From Nitrospira sp. (lineage in GTDB: Bacteria; Nitrospirota; Nitrospiria; Nitrospirales; Nitrospiraceae): 64,000 nucleotides of DNA. Positions 1-8,705 of this stretch are shown here, in pieces. Position numbers and translations under genes: made by a program. The stretch is taken from the NCBI GenBank assembly GCA_030123625.1, contig CP126121.1, positions 908,179 to 972,178 of the forward strand. Reading direction: 5' to 3'. Position 1 is the stretch's first letter; each line of letters starts with the position of its first letter. Under the pieces are notes generated by a model. That model was not told the origin of the DNA. It made no database searches and saw nothing but the letters and a program-made list of their open reading frames with translations.

Positions 1-25
1 ACGTGTCTGAAAGGAGGCCGGGTCC

Positions 26-1237
26 ATGGCTGAAATAAAATCCGTCATTGGAACACAGAATAAGAAGGGCCAAACGTATACCGACGCATGGAAGCTTCTG
101 AATGAAGCCCCGCGGACCCCGTCCTTTTTTACGGGTTCGGAAGTCATCAAAGAAGCCATCCGACGTGCCAGCTGTGACGTCATGATCGCATACCCGATTA
201 CACCGCAAAGCGAGGCCGCCGCGCTCATCGGCGAGTTGTTCGCAGAAGGCTATGTCGGCGACTACTTCCGCGGCGAGAGTGAGTTCGCCGTCATGTCACA
301 ATGCGCAGGAGCCGCCTTCGGAGGAGCACGAGTATTTACGACGACCGCCGGACCGGGCACGATGCGCGCCATGGAGAACTTCCCCATGTGGGCCGGCGCC
401 AGGCTGCCGATTCAGATGATTGTCACCTGTCGAGGCATCAATTCACCTCTCTCAATTCAGCCGGACACTCTCGAAATCGCCTATCTACTGAACACCGGCA
501 TGTTGGTGTGGCATGCAGAGACTGCCCAAGATTTCTTCGATTGGATTCTGAAGGGTTACATGGTGTCAGAAGAGCCGGATGTACACCTTCCACTCGCACT
601 GTGCTGCGATGGATTCTTTGTCACTCACACGAAAGACGTGGTGAATTTGACACCTGCCGATATGTGTCTGCCACCCTACGATCCTTACAGGTCTCCCGTG
701 CCTTGTATGGATATGGAGTGTCCACCCGTTCGTATGATGCGCGACCCATTTGTCATGAAGAGCAACTACATTAGCTACGCCACCCACGCCAGTTGGCAGC
801 AAGAAATTTGGGCCGCTGTCGAACGTTCCCGTAAACACTCAATCCACTGGCTGAATGGCCTCATCGATACAGAAAATACTGATGCGGATATCATGATCGT
901 ATCGTCTGGCACAGCCGTTTCCCAAGGCCGAGAGGCGATTCGGATGTTGGAGGATGAAGGCGTCCGCTGCGGTCTCGTAAAGGTGAAGACATTGCGCCCT
1001 TGGCCGGAAGAAGAAATTCGTGAAGCCACAAAAAACGCGAAGCACATCTTTGTGCCGGAGTTCAACGTGACCGGATGGTTGGCCAAAGAAATCCGTGCCA
1101 CTATTCCGAATCCCCATCGGGTCCATGCCGGTCCACACGTTTGCGGAGGCATGACGATGCCGCCGGAGATCATCGTGTCTGAAATTAAGACAGCCCTTGG
1201 GATGAAGACCCTTTCCCTGGCTGGTCGTGGAAGCTGA
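26..1237 (+). CDS. 2-oxoacid:ferredoxin oxidoreductase, alpha subunit
   Basis: Alpha subunit of a pyruvate/2-oxoglutarate:ferredoxin oxidoreductase, which reversibly couples oxidative decarboxylation of a 2-oxoacid with CoA to ferredoxin reduction. The POR N-terminal domain shows YPITPQSE at residues 56-63 and GESEFAVMSQCAGAAFGG near 83-100; a transketolase-C-like domain lies at about 290-390 (VSSGTAVSQGREA). The start is supported by AAAGGAGG just upstream. It leads an operon with beta, gamma and ferredoxin subunits; any further subunit gene would lie left of the window. Nitrospira use such multisubunit enzymes in the reductive TCA cycle. Pyruvate versus 2-oxoglutarate specificity cannot be decided from this sequence. 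Confidence 0.9.
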   Translation: MAEIKSVIGTQNKKGQTYTDAWKLLNEAPRTPSFFTGSEVIKEAIRRASCDVMIAYPITPQSEAAALIGELFAEGYVGDYFRGESEFAVMSQCAGAAFGGARVFTTTAGPGTMRAMENFPMWAGARLPIQMIVTCRGINSPLSIQPDTLEIAYLLNTGMLVWHAETAQDFFDWILKGYMVSEEPDVHLPLALCCDGFFVTHTKDVVNLTPADMCLPPYDPYRSPVPCMDMECPPVRMMRDPFVMKSNYISYATHASWQQEIWAAVERSRKHSIHWLNGLIDTENTDADIMIVSSGTAVSQGREAIRMLEDEGVRCGLVKVKTLRPWPEEEIREATKNAKHIFVPEFNVTGWLAKEIRATIPNPHRVHAGPHVCGGMTMPPEIIVSEIKTALGMKTLSLAGRGS

Positions 1238-1292
1238 ACTATACTGACGCGAACCTGTCCGCTCTGACGAGCGACACTGAGGAGGCCTATAT

Positions 1293-2204
1293 ATGAGCAA
1301 GGAGCGCATTCAAATATCTGAAGCCTTATACGATATCATGCCGTCGGACTATCAGGATCTCGTAAAGAGCGCCACTTACGGCAAAGAAGATCGCGGCTGG
1401 AAAGACATCGGAACATCTAAGGAGCTGATTGAGCAGCATTCGCTCTGCGCCGGATGCCCCGAGTCCATGGCCTTCCGCTATATATTGGCCTCACTCCCCA
1501 ATCCTGAAGATACGGTCATGGTCGGTTCAACCGGCTGTACCAGCCTGGTATTTCCCATGGTCGCTGTCCATAACATCCACTCGTTGTTTGGGAACCAAAA
1601 CGCGATCGCATCCGGCCTTAAACGTGCTCTCAGCGTCAGGTTCCCCGACCGTGTAAAAGACGTCGTCGTCCTCGCTGGCGATGGTGCGACCGTCGACATC
1701 GGTCTGGACATGACTCTTCAGGCTTGGTTCCGGCAGGAAAAATTCACGACCATTTGCTTCGACAATGAGCTCTACGCCAATACCGGCGGTCAGGAAAGCG
1801 GGCTCATGCAGAAAGGCTTTGTCGCCAAAATGGCTCCGGTCGGCAAACTATTCGACAAGGTGCGGTTGCCTGAGATTGCCCGCGAGTCCGGCTGTCACTA
1901 TGTTGTGAACTGCACGGTCAGCAAACCGTCGCTGGTCGAAAAAGTTATCCGCAATGCGGTGCATATCGCCCGTGAAATCGGCCCGACCTACCTCCAGCTC
2001 TACACTCCTTGTATCCTCGAAATCGGCAAGAACAGCATGGAAGGGTTGCAAGAAATGCGCGACTCTGAAAAGCCGGCCGAACGGTTTGCATATAAGGAAT
2101 ACATTAGCGAGCCGGCGAAGCAACTGTTGACTGAACTGGCCGCCAAGGACAAAGAACGGAAGGCAGCCGCTAAGCAGTTGGCCGCGCAGGCACAAGCCAA
2201 TTAG
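1293..2204 (+). CDS. 2-oxoacid:ferredoxin oxidoreductase, beta (TPP-binding) subunit
   Basis: Thiamine-diphosphate-binding catalytic subunit. The TPP motif begins at GDGATVDIG and continues to the asparagine in CFDNELYANTGGQ. An N-terminal HSLCAGCPESM motif supplies cysteines of the type that bind an FeS cluster in this family. At 303 aa the size is normal for a separate beta subunit. An Ala/Lys-rich tail of about 25 residues follows the conserved fold. The ATG follows GAGGAGG. The gene lies 55 bases after the alpha gene and 15 before gamma, so co-transcription is very likely. Confidence 0.9.
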   Translation: MSKERIQISEALYDIMPSDYQDLVKSATYGKEDRGWKDIGTSKELIEQHSLCAGCPESMAFRYILASLPNPEDTVMVGSTGCTSLVFPMVAVHNIHSLFGNQNAIASGLKRALSVRFPDRVKDVVVLAGDGATVDIGLDMTLQAWFRQEKFTTICFDNELYANTGGQESGLMQKGFVAKMAPVGKLFDKVRLPEIARESGCHYVVNCTVSKPSLVEKVIRNAVHIAREIGPTYLQLYTPCILEIGKNSMEGLQEMRDSEKPAERFAYKEYISEPAKQLLTELAAKDKERKAAAKQLAAQAQAN

Positions 2205-2219
2205 ACCGGGAGACCATCC

Positions 2220-2927
2220 ATGATCAAGAAACGATTGAATATCCGAATGTCAGGTTTAGGTGGACAGGGTGCCGTCACCGCCGCTCACGTCATGGCCATG
2301 GCCGCTAATCGGGATGGAAAGTTCTCCATCTCAAACCCGTTTTTTGGTGCAGAAAAACGCATGGCACCGGCAGAGAGCTATTGCCGCATCGGCATCGAAC
2401 GGATCTATGATCGCGGCGAACTGGTTTTTCCAGATGTGATTGAAGTATTCCATCCCCAGGTCATCACAATGGGGAAAAGTTATACAATGCCGTTCTACTC
2501 CGGGATTAAAGAAGGCGGCGTCGTTATTATCAACTCCGGTCAACCTCTGTTGTCGGAAGAAGACATAGAGCGCCTCAGGGATCTGAACGTGGGCACCTTT
2601 TATATCGCCGGCACCGAGCTGGCGATCGAGACAGCGGGTACGGAATTATCAACCAATATGACCATGATCGGGTCAGTCGCCGGTATTACCAAGTGTGTGT
2701 CGCTGGAAGCGTTGGACGGCGCATTGCAAGAACGCTTCGGAAAGAAATTTGTCGCATCGGGTGGCACAGCTTCGCTGGATGAAGCGATCAAGAAGAAGTT
2801 CGCCAAGAAAGAGATGCTCCTCGCAAAAAACTTGGCGACGGTAAAACGGGCCTACGAAATCGCCGCAGAATGGGCGGAAAAGAACAAGATCGAGCTGCGT
2901 GTCGGCAATCCGGCCGTCGCAGCCTAA
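2220..2927 (+). CDS. 2-oxoacid:ferredoxin oxidoreductase, gamma subunit
   Basis: Gamma subunit (POR family, Pfam POR-type). The N-terminal RMSGLGGQGAVTAAHVMA motif is diagnostic of gamma chains, followed by FFGAEKRMAPAESYCRI. At 235 aa it is slightly longer than the usual 180-200 aa because of a Lys-rich C-terminal extension (about residues 185-235). It lies between the beta and ferredoxin-like subunit genes in a tight operon. No catalytic residues are expected; in this family the chain helps assemble the complex and shape the CoA/2-oxoacid site. Confidence 0.88.
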   Translation: MIKKRLNIRMSGLGGQGAVTAAHVMAMAANRDGKFSISNPFFGAEKRMAPAESYCRIGIERIYDRGELVFPDVIEVFHPQVITMGKSYTMPFYSGIKEGGVVIINSGQPLLSEEDIERLRDLNVGTFYIAGTELAIETAGTELSTNMTMIGSVAGITKCVSLEALDGALQERFGKKFVASGGTASLDEAIKKKFAKKEMLLAKNLATVKRAYEIAAEWAEKNKIELRVGNPAVAA

Positions 2928-2945
2928 GAGAAGGAATGACGTTGC

Positions 2946-3224
2946 ATGTATAACGTTGCACAAGTCATCGATGAAAAATGCACCGCCAAGAAGGGCTGCC
3001 GGTTGTGTATCATGTATTGCCCAGAGGCCAATTGTCTGGACTTAAACACGACTAAAATGGTGGCCGAGGTTATTATTGACCGTTGCAAAGGTTGCGAACT
3101 CTGTGTGGTTGTCTGCAACGCCGCCAAGCACGAAGCAATCGTGATGCAGGCTGTCAGCGCCACCGGCCAGTTGATGTCGAAAAAGGGAGAATCCGCAGCC
3201 TTAGGGCAAGCCTACCAGGGTTGA
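2946..3224 (+). CDS. 2[4Fe-4S] ferredoxin-like subunit of 2-oxoacid oxidoreductase
   Basis: A 92-aa iron-sulfur protein with two cysteine clusters: C-x5-C-x2-C-x3-CPEAN near residues 12-26 and CKGCELCVVVC near 48-58. The spacing fits two [4Fe-4S] clusters that would pass electrons from the beta subunit to external ferredoxin. The first motif has five residues rather than two between its first two cysteines, which is unusual. The start ATG follows AAGGA at a somewhat long distance. It is the last gene before a strong terminator and so closes the operon. Delta or epsilon naming depends on comparison with the five-subunit Hydrogenobacter-type enzymes. Confidence 0.85.
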   Translation: MYNVAQVIDEKCTAKKGCRLCIMYCPEANCLDLNTTKMVAEVIIDRCKGCELCVVVCNAAKHEAIVMQAVSATGQLMSKKGESAALGQAYQG

Positions 3225-3243
3225 TCGCCGCCCGTTTGAATTG

Positions 3244-3278
3244 AAAAACCCCATAGCGTCACCGCTATGGGGTTTTTT
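3244..3278 (+). terminator. Intrinsic terminator after the oxidoreductase operon
   Basis: Perfect 10-bp GC-rich stem (CCCCATAGCG and its complement) with a TCAC loop, preceded by five A and followed by six T. This is a textbook bidirectional rho-independent terminator, 20 bases after the ferredoxin stop codon. Confidence 0.95.
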
Positions 3279-3300
3279 GTTGGCAGCCAATGAGGCACTT

Positions 3301-3570
3301 ATGGAGAATGAAGACAACGTCATTGAGGAGCTGCTCCAAGAAATTTCCAGTTTGATCAGCGAATTTCCGAGAGCCATTGAACGGCGCGCAGCGGTCATTC
3401 AAGCCGCAGGCAAAGATCACGAACTTGTCGAAAAGCTAATCAAAGCGGCGGACACCATGCGGGATAGCGGCAATCTCTATCTCACTTGGGCGAGACATTA
3501 TGCCGCTCTGGCGGAAGGCAACACCGACGCCTCATCCGACGAAGACGAAACCGAAGATTTCGACATCTAA
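3301..3570 (+). CDS. Small acidic hypothetical protein
   Basis: Unrecognised 89-aa protein, predicted mostly helical, with a very acidic tail (DASSDEDETEDFDI). A longer frame is open upstream from a TTG at 3241, but that would place coding sequence through the terminator hairpin, so the ATG at 3301 is chosen; TGAGG lies a few bases upstream. No signal peptide or membrane segment is visible. It stands alone between the terminator and tRNA-Asn, and function is unknown. Confidence 0.6.
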   Translation: MENEDNVIEELLQEISSLISEFPRAIERRAAVIQAAGKDHELVEKLIKAADTMRDSGNLYLTWARHYAALAEGNTDASSDEDETEDFDI

Positions 3571-3633
3571 AAAATCTCCCTATTCCTCGAAGAGTTTTGC
3601 TAGAATACGTCTCTCTTTTACTGAAATTTCTGT

Positions 3634-3709
3634 TCCCCGGTAGCTCAGTTGGTAGAGCAGCCGGCTGTTAACCGGCTGGTCGCAGGTTCGAGTCCTGCCC
3701 GGGGAGCCA
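3634..3709 (+). tRNA. tRNA-Asn (anticodon GTT)
   Basis: Complete cloverleaf: acceptor stem TCCCCGG/CCGGGGA (3634-3640 with 3699-3705), D stem GCTC/GAGC, anticodon stem GCCGG/CCGGC with loop CTGTTAA (anticodon at 3667-3669), T stem GCAGG/CCTGC with loop TTCGAGT, discriminator G and an encoded CCA at 3707-3709. GTT reads Asn codons. A TAGAAT box at 3601-3606 is a possible -10 element. Confidence 0.97.
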
Positions 3710-4267
3710 CAGCCTTTCTCATATACAAATCCTTCTTCTTGGATAAGCAAAATCCGTCTCATGGTCTGTGAGTCCTCGCGGTTCTGAGAGGACAGTTGAA
3801 ATCATTGAGCGCATCAGAAGAAGCGGGGGATAACGAATTTTCTTTCCGCCGGCGAGGTGAAGAACCTCTTCCAGCACAGGGTACACTGAGGCACCTCCTA
3901 AGCTGTATTCATCGTCCGTCGGTTAGTTATTGCCCATTCCCTCACTCCACTCTTCAGAATAATCTCGCGCATATAGTCCATTCCCTCGATATGCTCGTAC
4001 GCAGCCGCCCGGGATCCATGACGACTACGCAGACTCCATGAGAGGGAAAGATATTTTTCACCTTTCTTACATACCAGCGTTGCCGTTTTGGGTCATGATC
4101 CGTCCTAACAATGCCTTATGGCATCGATGGCCATCACCATGACTCTTCCATTAAAATGGATGACACGGTTTCTCTTTTGATGTCTTTCGATGAAGCCCTG
4201 AACTTGAAGCGAGGACTATTGGAAGCCCCTTCAAGTTATCTGGCACAGCGTCCCCATATTCGATGTT
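3710..4267. other. Intergenic region with no supported gene
   Basis: About 560 bases between tRNA-Asn and the hydrolase gene. An 81-codon open frame at 3796-4041 has no ribosome-binding site, no recognisable motif and basic low-complexity composition, so I do not call it. I see no tRNA, repeat or convincing terminator; the promoter of the downstream gene presumably lies here. Confidence 0.5.
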
Positions 4268-5269
4268 ATGACCGATCCCGCAATGATTGATATCGTCTCG
4301 TCTTTTCAGCCGCCGTTACCCCTTCGGAACGCTCATTTGATGACCCTCGTCCCTCGCTACGTGCCGCGAGACACCTCCTTGGCAGGATTGCCTCAAGAAT
4401 CGCGTTTCTTTCCGGTTGAGCCAGATGTACAGCTTCAGGGATTCTGTCATTGGCAACACGATCGCAAGGCGTCTCCCACTGCGGTACTGGTCCACGGCCT
4501 TGAAGGATGCAGTGAATCGCGATACATGCGCGGCATTGCCGCGAAGGCCTATCGCGCAGGCTTCAACGTCATTCGCATGAATCAGCGTACGTGCGGCGGA
4601 ACCGAACATCTCTCGCCGACTCTTTATAACAGCGGCTTGAGCGGAGACTACCGCGCGATTCTCAAAGAGCTCGCCCATCGAGACGGACTCGACCATATAT
4701 GGTTGGTCGGGTATTCCATGGGGGGAAATCTCATCTTGAAAGCGGGCGGCGAACTTGGCCGGACCGAACTCGCGCTCGCGGGAATCGCCGCAGTATGCCC
4801 GAACATCAATCCGACCATTTGTGCTCGTGCATTGGAAGAGCCCCGCAATTTCATCTACCATCGCCACTTTCTGACGCGATTGAAAGCGAGGCTGCGGAGA
4901 AAGGCCGCCCTGTTGCCGGGGAAATGGGATCTTTCCCGACTCGAGCGGGTCACCACGATCAGCGAATTTGATGATCGCTACACCGCTCATGACGGAGGCT
5001 ATCGAGACGGCGCCGATTACTACGATCGGGCAGGCGCACGCCACGTGCTCAATGCCATCGCGGTTCCTACACTCATCATTACGGCACAAGATGACCCGTT
5101 TATTCCCTACTCGATGTTCACCATACCGACGATTCAGCGGCACCCTCGGATTCGCATGGTTGCGCCTCGCTTTGGCGGCCATTGCGGGTTTTTCCACCGG
5201 GGCCGGAATGGAGAAGACCCGTACTGGGCGGAGAACCGAATCGTAGATTTTTTACTGGGACGGCTATGA
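4268..5269 (+). CDS. YheT-family alpha/beta hydrolase
   Basis: Alpha/beta-fold hydrolase of the YheT/COG0429 (ABHD1/3-like) family, 333 aa. Oxyanion motif HGLEGCSES lies near residues 76-84, the nucleophile elbow GYSMGGN has Ser150, the acid is in ITAQDDPFIPY, and the catalytic His is in FGGHCGFF near the C-terminus. RNAHLMTLVPR near the N-terminus is typical of the family. There is no signal peptide, so it is probably cytosolic. No good ribosome-binding site precedes the ATG at 4268; the next in-frame ATG is at 4283. The natural substrate is not established; esterase activity is the general expectation. It converges on pafA with a 45-base gap. Confidence 0.85.
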   Translation: MTDPAMIDIVSSFQPPLPLRNAHLMTLVPRYVPRDTSLAGLPQESRFFPVEPDVQLQGFCHWQHDRKASPTAVLVHGLEGCSESRYMRGIAAKAYRAGFNVIRMNQRTCGGTEHLSPTLYNSGLSGDYRAILKELAHRDGLDHIWLVGYSMGGNLILKAGGELGRTELALAGIAAVCPNINPTICARALEEPRNFIYHRHFLTRLKARLRRKAALLPGKWDLSRLERVTTISEFDDRYTAHDGGYRDGADYYDRAGARHVLNAIAVPTLIITAQDDPFIPYSMFTIPTIQRHPRIRMVAPRFGGHCGFFHRGRNGEDPYWAENRIVDFLLGRL

Positions 5270-5314
5270 CGGACCGGTTCATCGCACTTGTCCCCAGCAT
5301 GAAGATTTGAACCA

Positions 5315-6802
5315 CTACACGATCACGCTGTCGAGGTGTGTCCGCACATCTTCCAGATATGTTTTAAACGGGTCCGGCATAGGGAAAGGGGCGTGCCCGC
5401 GCACTTGGAAGATCGACCAATTGATGACATAGGGAGGGAACAAGCCATCAGGCGTTGGAGACTGATCCGCCACTGAGGCGTGCCGCTCATGCAAGAGATA
5501 TCTGACCAGTTCACTGCGGCCGTACGCACGCGTGTTTTTCGGCGCCGTTTCCATCGCGAGGCGAATGAGGAGGTCTGTCGTCACACGAGGGACACGTCCC
5601 TCTTCTAATAATCCGTAATACAGCCCTTTCGAGGGATTCAGATTGTGATACTCCAAATCCAAACTTTTCAGCATGGAATCAGTCCAGTCGACATGCTCCG
5701 CTTCTCGAAAGCATTCCAGCAACCACAGCTTGGACGCCCAGTCAACACGCCCAACCAGCTTTTGATAATCGCCACGTAAATCATGAAGCACCGATGTCCA
5801 TTGTGTAAGGACCCAATCGGTTTCTTCGTCCTGTCCCTTGCAATGCTGAACGGCACAGTCAAGAAACCGTTCTTGAATATCCACGGCCGATATCGTCTTT
5901 TGAGACCGCAGCTGGATCAGCCAGCGCCGTTCTTGATCCTGGGAAATCTCTTGGAGCGCTTCCACCGGTTCGTCGATATCCAAATCCTGAGGCGCATGTC
6001 CTTCCTCGATGAGCTGCAGCACCAGCCCCGTCGTTCCCAGCTTCAACGCCGTCGCATATTCGGTCATGTTGGAATCGCCCAGCAATAGATGAATCCTTCG
6101 GTATTGATTGGGATCGGCCAACGGCTCATCCCTCGTGTTCACAATCGCCCGATTGTGCTGCACCCATTCGAAAAAATCGTTCACGATATAGTCGGCACGT
6201 TGCGAGATTTGAAAGGGCGGCTCCGATCCATGATGTGTACCGAGAGCGGAACGTGGAATGAGTAACCGATCCGTCTGAATCCAGGCATCCTGTAGGGCGG
6301 CGGAACCGACGCGCCCCGAGCCGGTAAAGATCTGCCTGGTCACAAGAAAAGTCACGAGCGGAGCCAGCCCGCGCCTCGAAAAAGGGAACCGCCGAGAGAC
6401 CAGATAGTTCTCATGCGAACCGAAGGTCGCATCGGTTTCATGATCGATGTTGTTCTTGATCAAGGACACCTGTTCTGAAAAACCGAGTTCTTCGAGGGTT
6501 TGCTGCAGCAAGAGGTCTCCGGCACGGTCCGACGCCACCACATCCGTGAGCGAATGGCATTCCGGCGAGGCATATTCCAAATGCCCCATATCAAGGTAGA
6601 TACGCCCAGCATTGGTGAGAAACCCTCCATTGCCGGGAGGCTCATCATGCCCACGATGGTGCAAATCCAGCACACCTCGCCGCTGGACCTGGAACAGATG
6701 GTCACGAATCTTATGAGCAAACCACGTCGGGGAATGGTTCGGTCGATCCTCATGGATCAAGAGTCCGTATTCAGTCTCCAAACCAAAGATACGATTTAAC
6801 AT
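5315..6802 (-). CDS. pafA: Pup/UBact ligase PafA
   Basis: Carboxylate-amine ligase of the glutamine-synthetase-like PafA/Dop superfamily that couples the C-terminal Glu of the Pup/UBact tag to substrate lysines using ATP. The N-terminal FGLETEYG carries the conserved Glu9; other family blocks are NAGRIYLDMGHLEYASPEC, LIKNNIDHE, GSHENYLVSRR and INTRDEPLADP-type (NTRDEPLADPNQYRR). It lacks the long N-terminal insertion with RWDY and DARGF seen in the paralogue at 8702-10228, so this copy is assigned as ligase and the other as Dop. It starts four bases after the prcA stop and ends the proteasome operon. At 495 aa it is somewhat longer than actinobacterial PafA. Confidence 0.85.
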   Translation of the reverse strand: MLNRIFGLETEYGLLIHEDRPNHSPTWFAHKIRDHLFQVQRRGVLDLHHRGHDEPPGNGGFLTNAGRIYLDMGHLEYASPECHSLTDVVASDRAGDLLLQQTLEELGFSEQVSLIKNNIDHETDATFGSHENYLVSRRFPFSRRGLAPLVTFLVTRQIFTGSGRVGSAALQDAWIQTDRLLIPRSALGTHHGSEPPFQISQRADYIVNDFFEWVQHNRAIVNTRDEPLADPNQYRRIHLLLGDSNMTEYATALKLGTTGLVLQLIEEGHAPQDLDIDEPVEALQEISQDQERRWLIQLRSQKTISAVDIQERFLDCAVQHCKGQDEETDWVLTQWTSVLHDLRGDYQKLVGRVDWASKLWLLECFREAEHVDWTDSMLKSLDLEYHNLNPSKGLYYGLLEEGRVPRVTTDLLIRLAMETAPKNTRAYGRSELVRYLLHERHASVADQSPTPDGLFPPYVINWSIFQVRGHAPFPMPDPFKTYLEDVRTHLDSVIV

Positions 6803-6806
6803 GAGA

Positions 6807-7616
6807 TTACGCGGGTGATGGGCTCAGATCCGTCGGAAGCATCGTTCGCAGCTCATGGGCCTCCAGCGCTCGATACTTGGAGGGGCCTTGCATGTGGCGA
6901 TCAAGCAAGGCGCATTCGATTGTCTTTTCAGCAATGCACCGACGCAGATGCGTATAGAGGGCCTCTGCATCAATCACCTGCGGATCGGGGGCGGTCCTTG
7001 CTTCGTCATGGACTTCGCCATCCTCCAGTGCAGATCGTTGCGCTCGATCACCGACCGCCCACGTACGAACCGCCACATCCACAGCGTCCTTCAGAGACAC
7101 AATGGACTGTTGTCGGAGATACCCTATCATTTTTTCCTCGACCGCCGAGGTGGCGGCAAGCACCGCATACCGACCCTTTTCCTCAAATGTCCCATCGTAG
7201 TTGATCGTCAAGAAACCGTCTCTCCCGGCTTTCTGGCCCAACTCTGCCAGCAAGATTTTCACGATGAAGGGAGCTTTGAATACCTCTTCGAATGCTTGTT
7301 TGATGACCGGTGTGATGCCGTACTTTACCAGACGGCTCCCCGTCACATCTGATACGGAGCGATTAAATCCTTCGACGTGCGCCATTTCCAGCAAATTGAA
7401 GCGTAGCTTCTCCAGGTCGGCCGGATGTCCCATGCCTCCCAGAGCTAAACGATCATAAATTTCATATAACTTAGGTGTGCCTTTGCTCATTGTCATGAGC
7501 AGAATGCCGTGCTCATACGCGACCCCGACGACAGGGGTTCCCTCTTTCAATTGATCGTCGAGATATTGCCGGCGATTTCCGACTGCTTCCACCCACCGAT
7601 ACGGCTCTTCATACAT
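6807..7616 (-). CDS. prcA: 20S proteasome alpha subunit
   Basis: Alpha-ring subunit of the bacterial 20S proteasome, which gates substrate entry and docks the ATPase ring. Ntn-fold alpha features are TPVVGVAYEHGILLMT near 27-42 and a non-catalytic start. DGFLTINYDGTFEEKGRYAVLAAT corresponds to the family's S-strand region. At 269 aa it is slightly longer than the mycobacterial alpha subunit. It lies 11 bases after prcB and four before pafA. In this family the N-terminal tails close the gate. Confidence 0.88.
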   Translation of the reverse strand: MYEEPYRWVEAVGNRRQYLDDQLKEGTPVVGVAYEHGILLMTMSKGTPKLYEIYDRLALGGMGHPADLEKLRFNLLEMAHVEGFNRSVSDVTGSRLVKYGITPVIKQAFEEVFKAPFIVKILLAELGQKAGRDGFLTINYDGTFEEKGRYAVLAATSAVEEKMIGYLRQQSIVSLKDAVDVAVRTWAVGDRAQRSALEDGEVHDEARTAPDPQVIDAEALYTHLRRCIAEKTIECALLDRHMQGPSKYRALEAHELRTMLPTDLSPSPA

Positions 7617-7627
7617 AGCGAACGGCC

Positions 7628-8401
7628 TTACGCGCTTTTGGAAACTCTTGATTCAAATAATGAACGCAGCTGAAGATCCGGCATCATCCGGACACCACCG
7701 GGCGTGATGAATTTAATGACCGGATAGAGACCGGCATCGCGGTTGACTCCGCCGGTCGCGCTGTCGAATTCTGCCGCGCACGTCAACAGCCGCAACGCCT
7801 GAACGGTTGCTTGCTCTTCCGACATCGCGCTCAGCGACTGTTCGCCCCATGTATTCAAATAATGAAGAATTCCACGGATGGTCGATGAGCCGGACCCGGA
7901 TACCGCATATTCCACTCCTTCAAACTCCGCGCCGAGAATATCGTAAAAGTAGATTTTCGCCGCTTCTTGCCCGGCATCGTAACCGGCAAAGATCGGGGCT
8001 ACAGCTCCAGTCCCCGCTAAAGCCGCCGCGACGTTTTCCTTCAGCAATTTGGACAAAGCTCGGAGTTTTCCTTCAAAGCTGAGCTCCTGGAGCTGTGTCC
8101 GCCGATAATACTTGAAAGAATGTTCAAGGATGCGCGCCATTTCATATGCGGTAGCCGGCACGCCGGCGATCGCCATGACGCTATACCGGTCGATCTCCAA
8201 TACCTTGTCAGTGCGGTCGTACATCACCATATTTCCGGCTGTCGCGCGCCGATCCCCCGCGACCAGCACGCCGTCGCGATATTTAAAAGCAAGGATCGTT
8301 GTGGCGATCGTCAGTTCCTGCCCTGTCCCGGCCTGTCCCGACAATCCCAGCACGTATCCTTGTTCTTTCAAGACCTGATAGAAATCGCCTTGCATACCCA
8401 T
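7628..8401 (-). CDS. prcB: 20S proteasome beta subunit (catalytic)
   Basis: Catalytic beta subunit of the 20S proteasome. A propeptide of about 33 residues precedes TTILAFKYRDG, making Thr34 the predicted mature Thr1. The catalytic partners fall at the exact family spacing: mature Asp17 in AGDRRAT (Asp50) and mature Lys33 (Lys66 in RTDK). GSGSSTIRGIL later in the chain matches the conserved SGS region. The ATG follows TGAGGAACAG. A repeat-rich stretch of about 110 bases separates it from ubact. Confidence 0.95.
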   Translation of the reverse strand: MGMQGDFYQVLKEQGYVLGLSGQAGTGQELTIATTILAFKYRDGVLVAGDRRATAGNMVMYDRTDKVLEIDRYSVMAIAGVPATAYEMARILEHSFKYYRRTQLQELSFEGKLRALSKLLKENVAAALAGTGAVAPIFAGYDAGQEAAKIYFYDILGAEFEGVEYAVSGSGSSTIRGILHYLNTWGEQSLSAMSEEQATVQALRLLTCAAEFDSATGGVNRDAGLYPVIKFITPGGVRMMPDLQLRSLFESRVSKSA

Positions 8402-8510
8402 CTGTTCCTCAGTGCTGAATTTGTAGTGCTGAGTTTAAAGTGCTGAGTGCTGAGTTCAGAAACTCGTGACTGGATTTTCGCTCAGCACCCAGGACTCAGC
8501 ACTATCTCAA
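8402..8510 (-). repeat. Tandem/inverted AGTGCTGAGT repeats between ubact and prcB
   Basis: The stretch holds four close copies of a TGCTGA[AG]T unit (CAGTGCTGAATT, TAGTGCTGAGTT, AAGTGCTGAGTGCTGAG) followed by inverted copies (CTCAGCACCCAGGACTCAGCAC), so the transcript can fold into a long hairpin. It lies inside the operon, where it could attenuate or stabilise mRNA between the tag and core genes. It could equally be a dispersed intergenic repeat without function. Confidence 0.6.
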
Positions 8511-8705
8511 CTACTCCCCGGTCCTCTGCCGATACCGCTCTGCCTGTTTGGGATCGACTTTGCGCATCCGTTTCATGAGACTATCCTTCTCCGGTGATTC
8601 TGTCTCAGGACGACGCGGTCCACCTCCGTCTTCGAGTGGGCGAGGTGACTTCGGCATGGGATCGACCGGTCCTTCTCGTCGTTCCGGTATTGTGATGTGG
8701 TTCAT
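8511..8705 (-). CDS. ubact: UBact/Pup-type protein modifier
   Basis: A 64-aa, highly polar, probably disordered protein ending in RQRTGE, matching the ubiquitin-like modifier UBact described in Nitrospirae and other Gram-negative phyla. The C-terminal Gly-Glu means the tag is encoded ready for ligation and needs no Gln deamidation. The first half is Pro/Arg-rich (RREGPVDPMPKSPRPLE); the second half (SLMKRMRKVDPKQAERYRQ) is helical, as in the Mpa-binding helix of Pup. The start at 8705 is chosen over upstream codons because AAAGGAAG precedes it and it overlaps the dop stop codon as ATGA. Confidence 0.93.
   Translation of the reverse strand: MNHITIPERREGPVDPMPKSPRPLEDGGGPRRPETESPEKDSLMKRMRKVDPKQAERYRQRTGE

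Noticed and set aside
3796..4041. 81-codon plus-strand frame after tRNA-Asn
   Set aside because: No ribosome-binding site, no motif and odd composition.
4316..5197. 293-codon minus-strand frame
   Set aside because: Antisense to the YheT-type hydrolase, which has a full catalytic triad on the plus strand.
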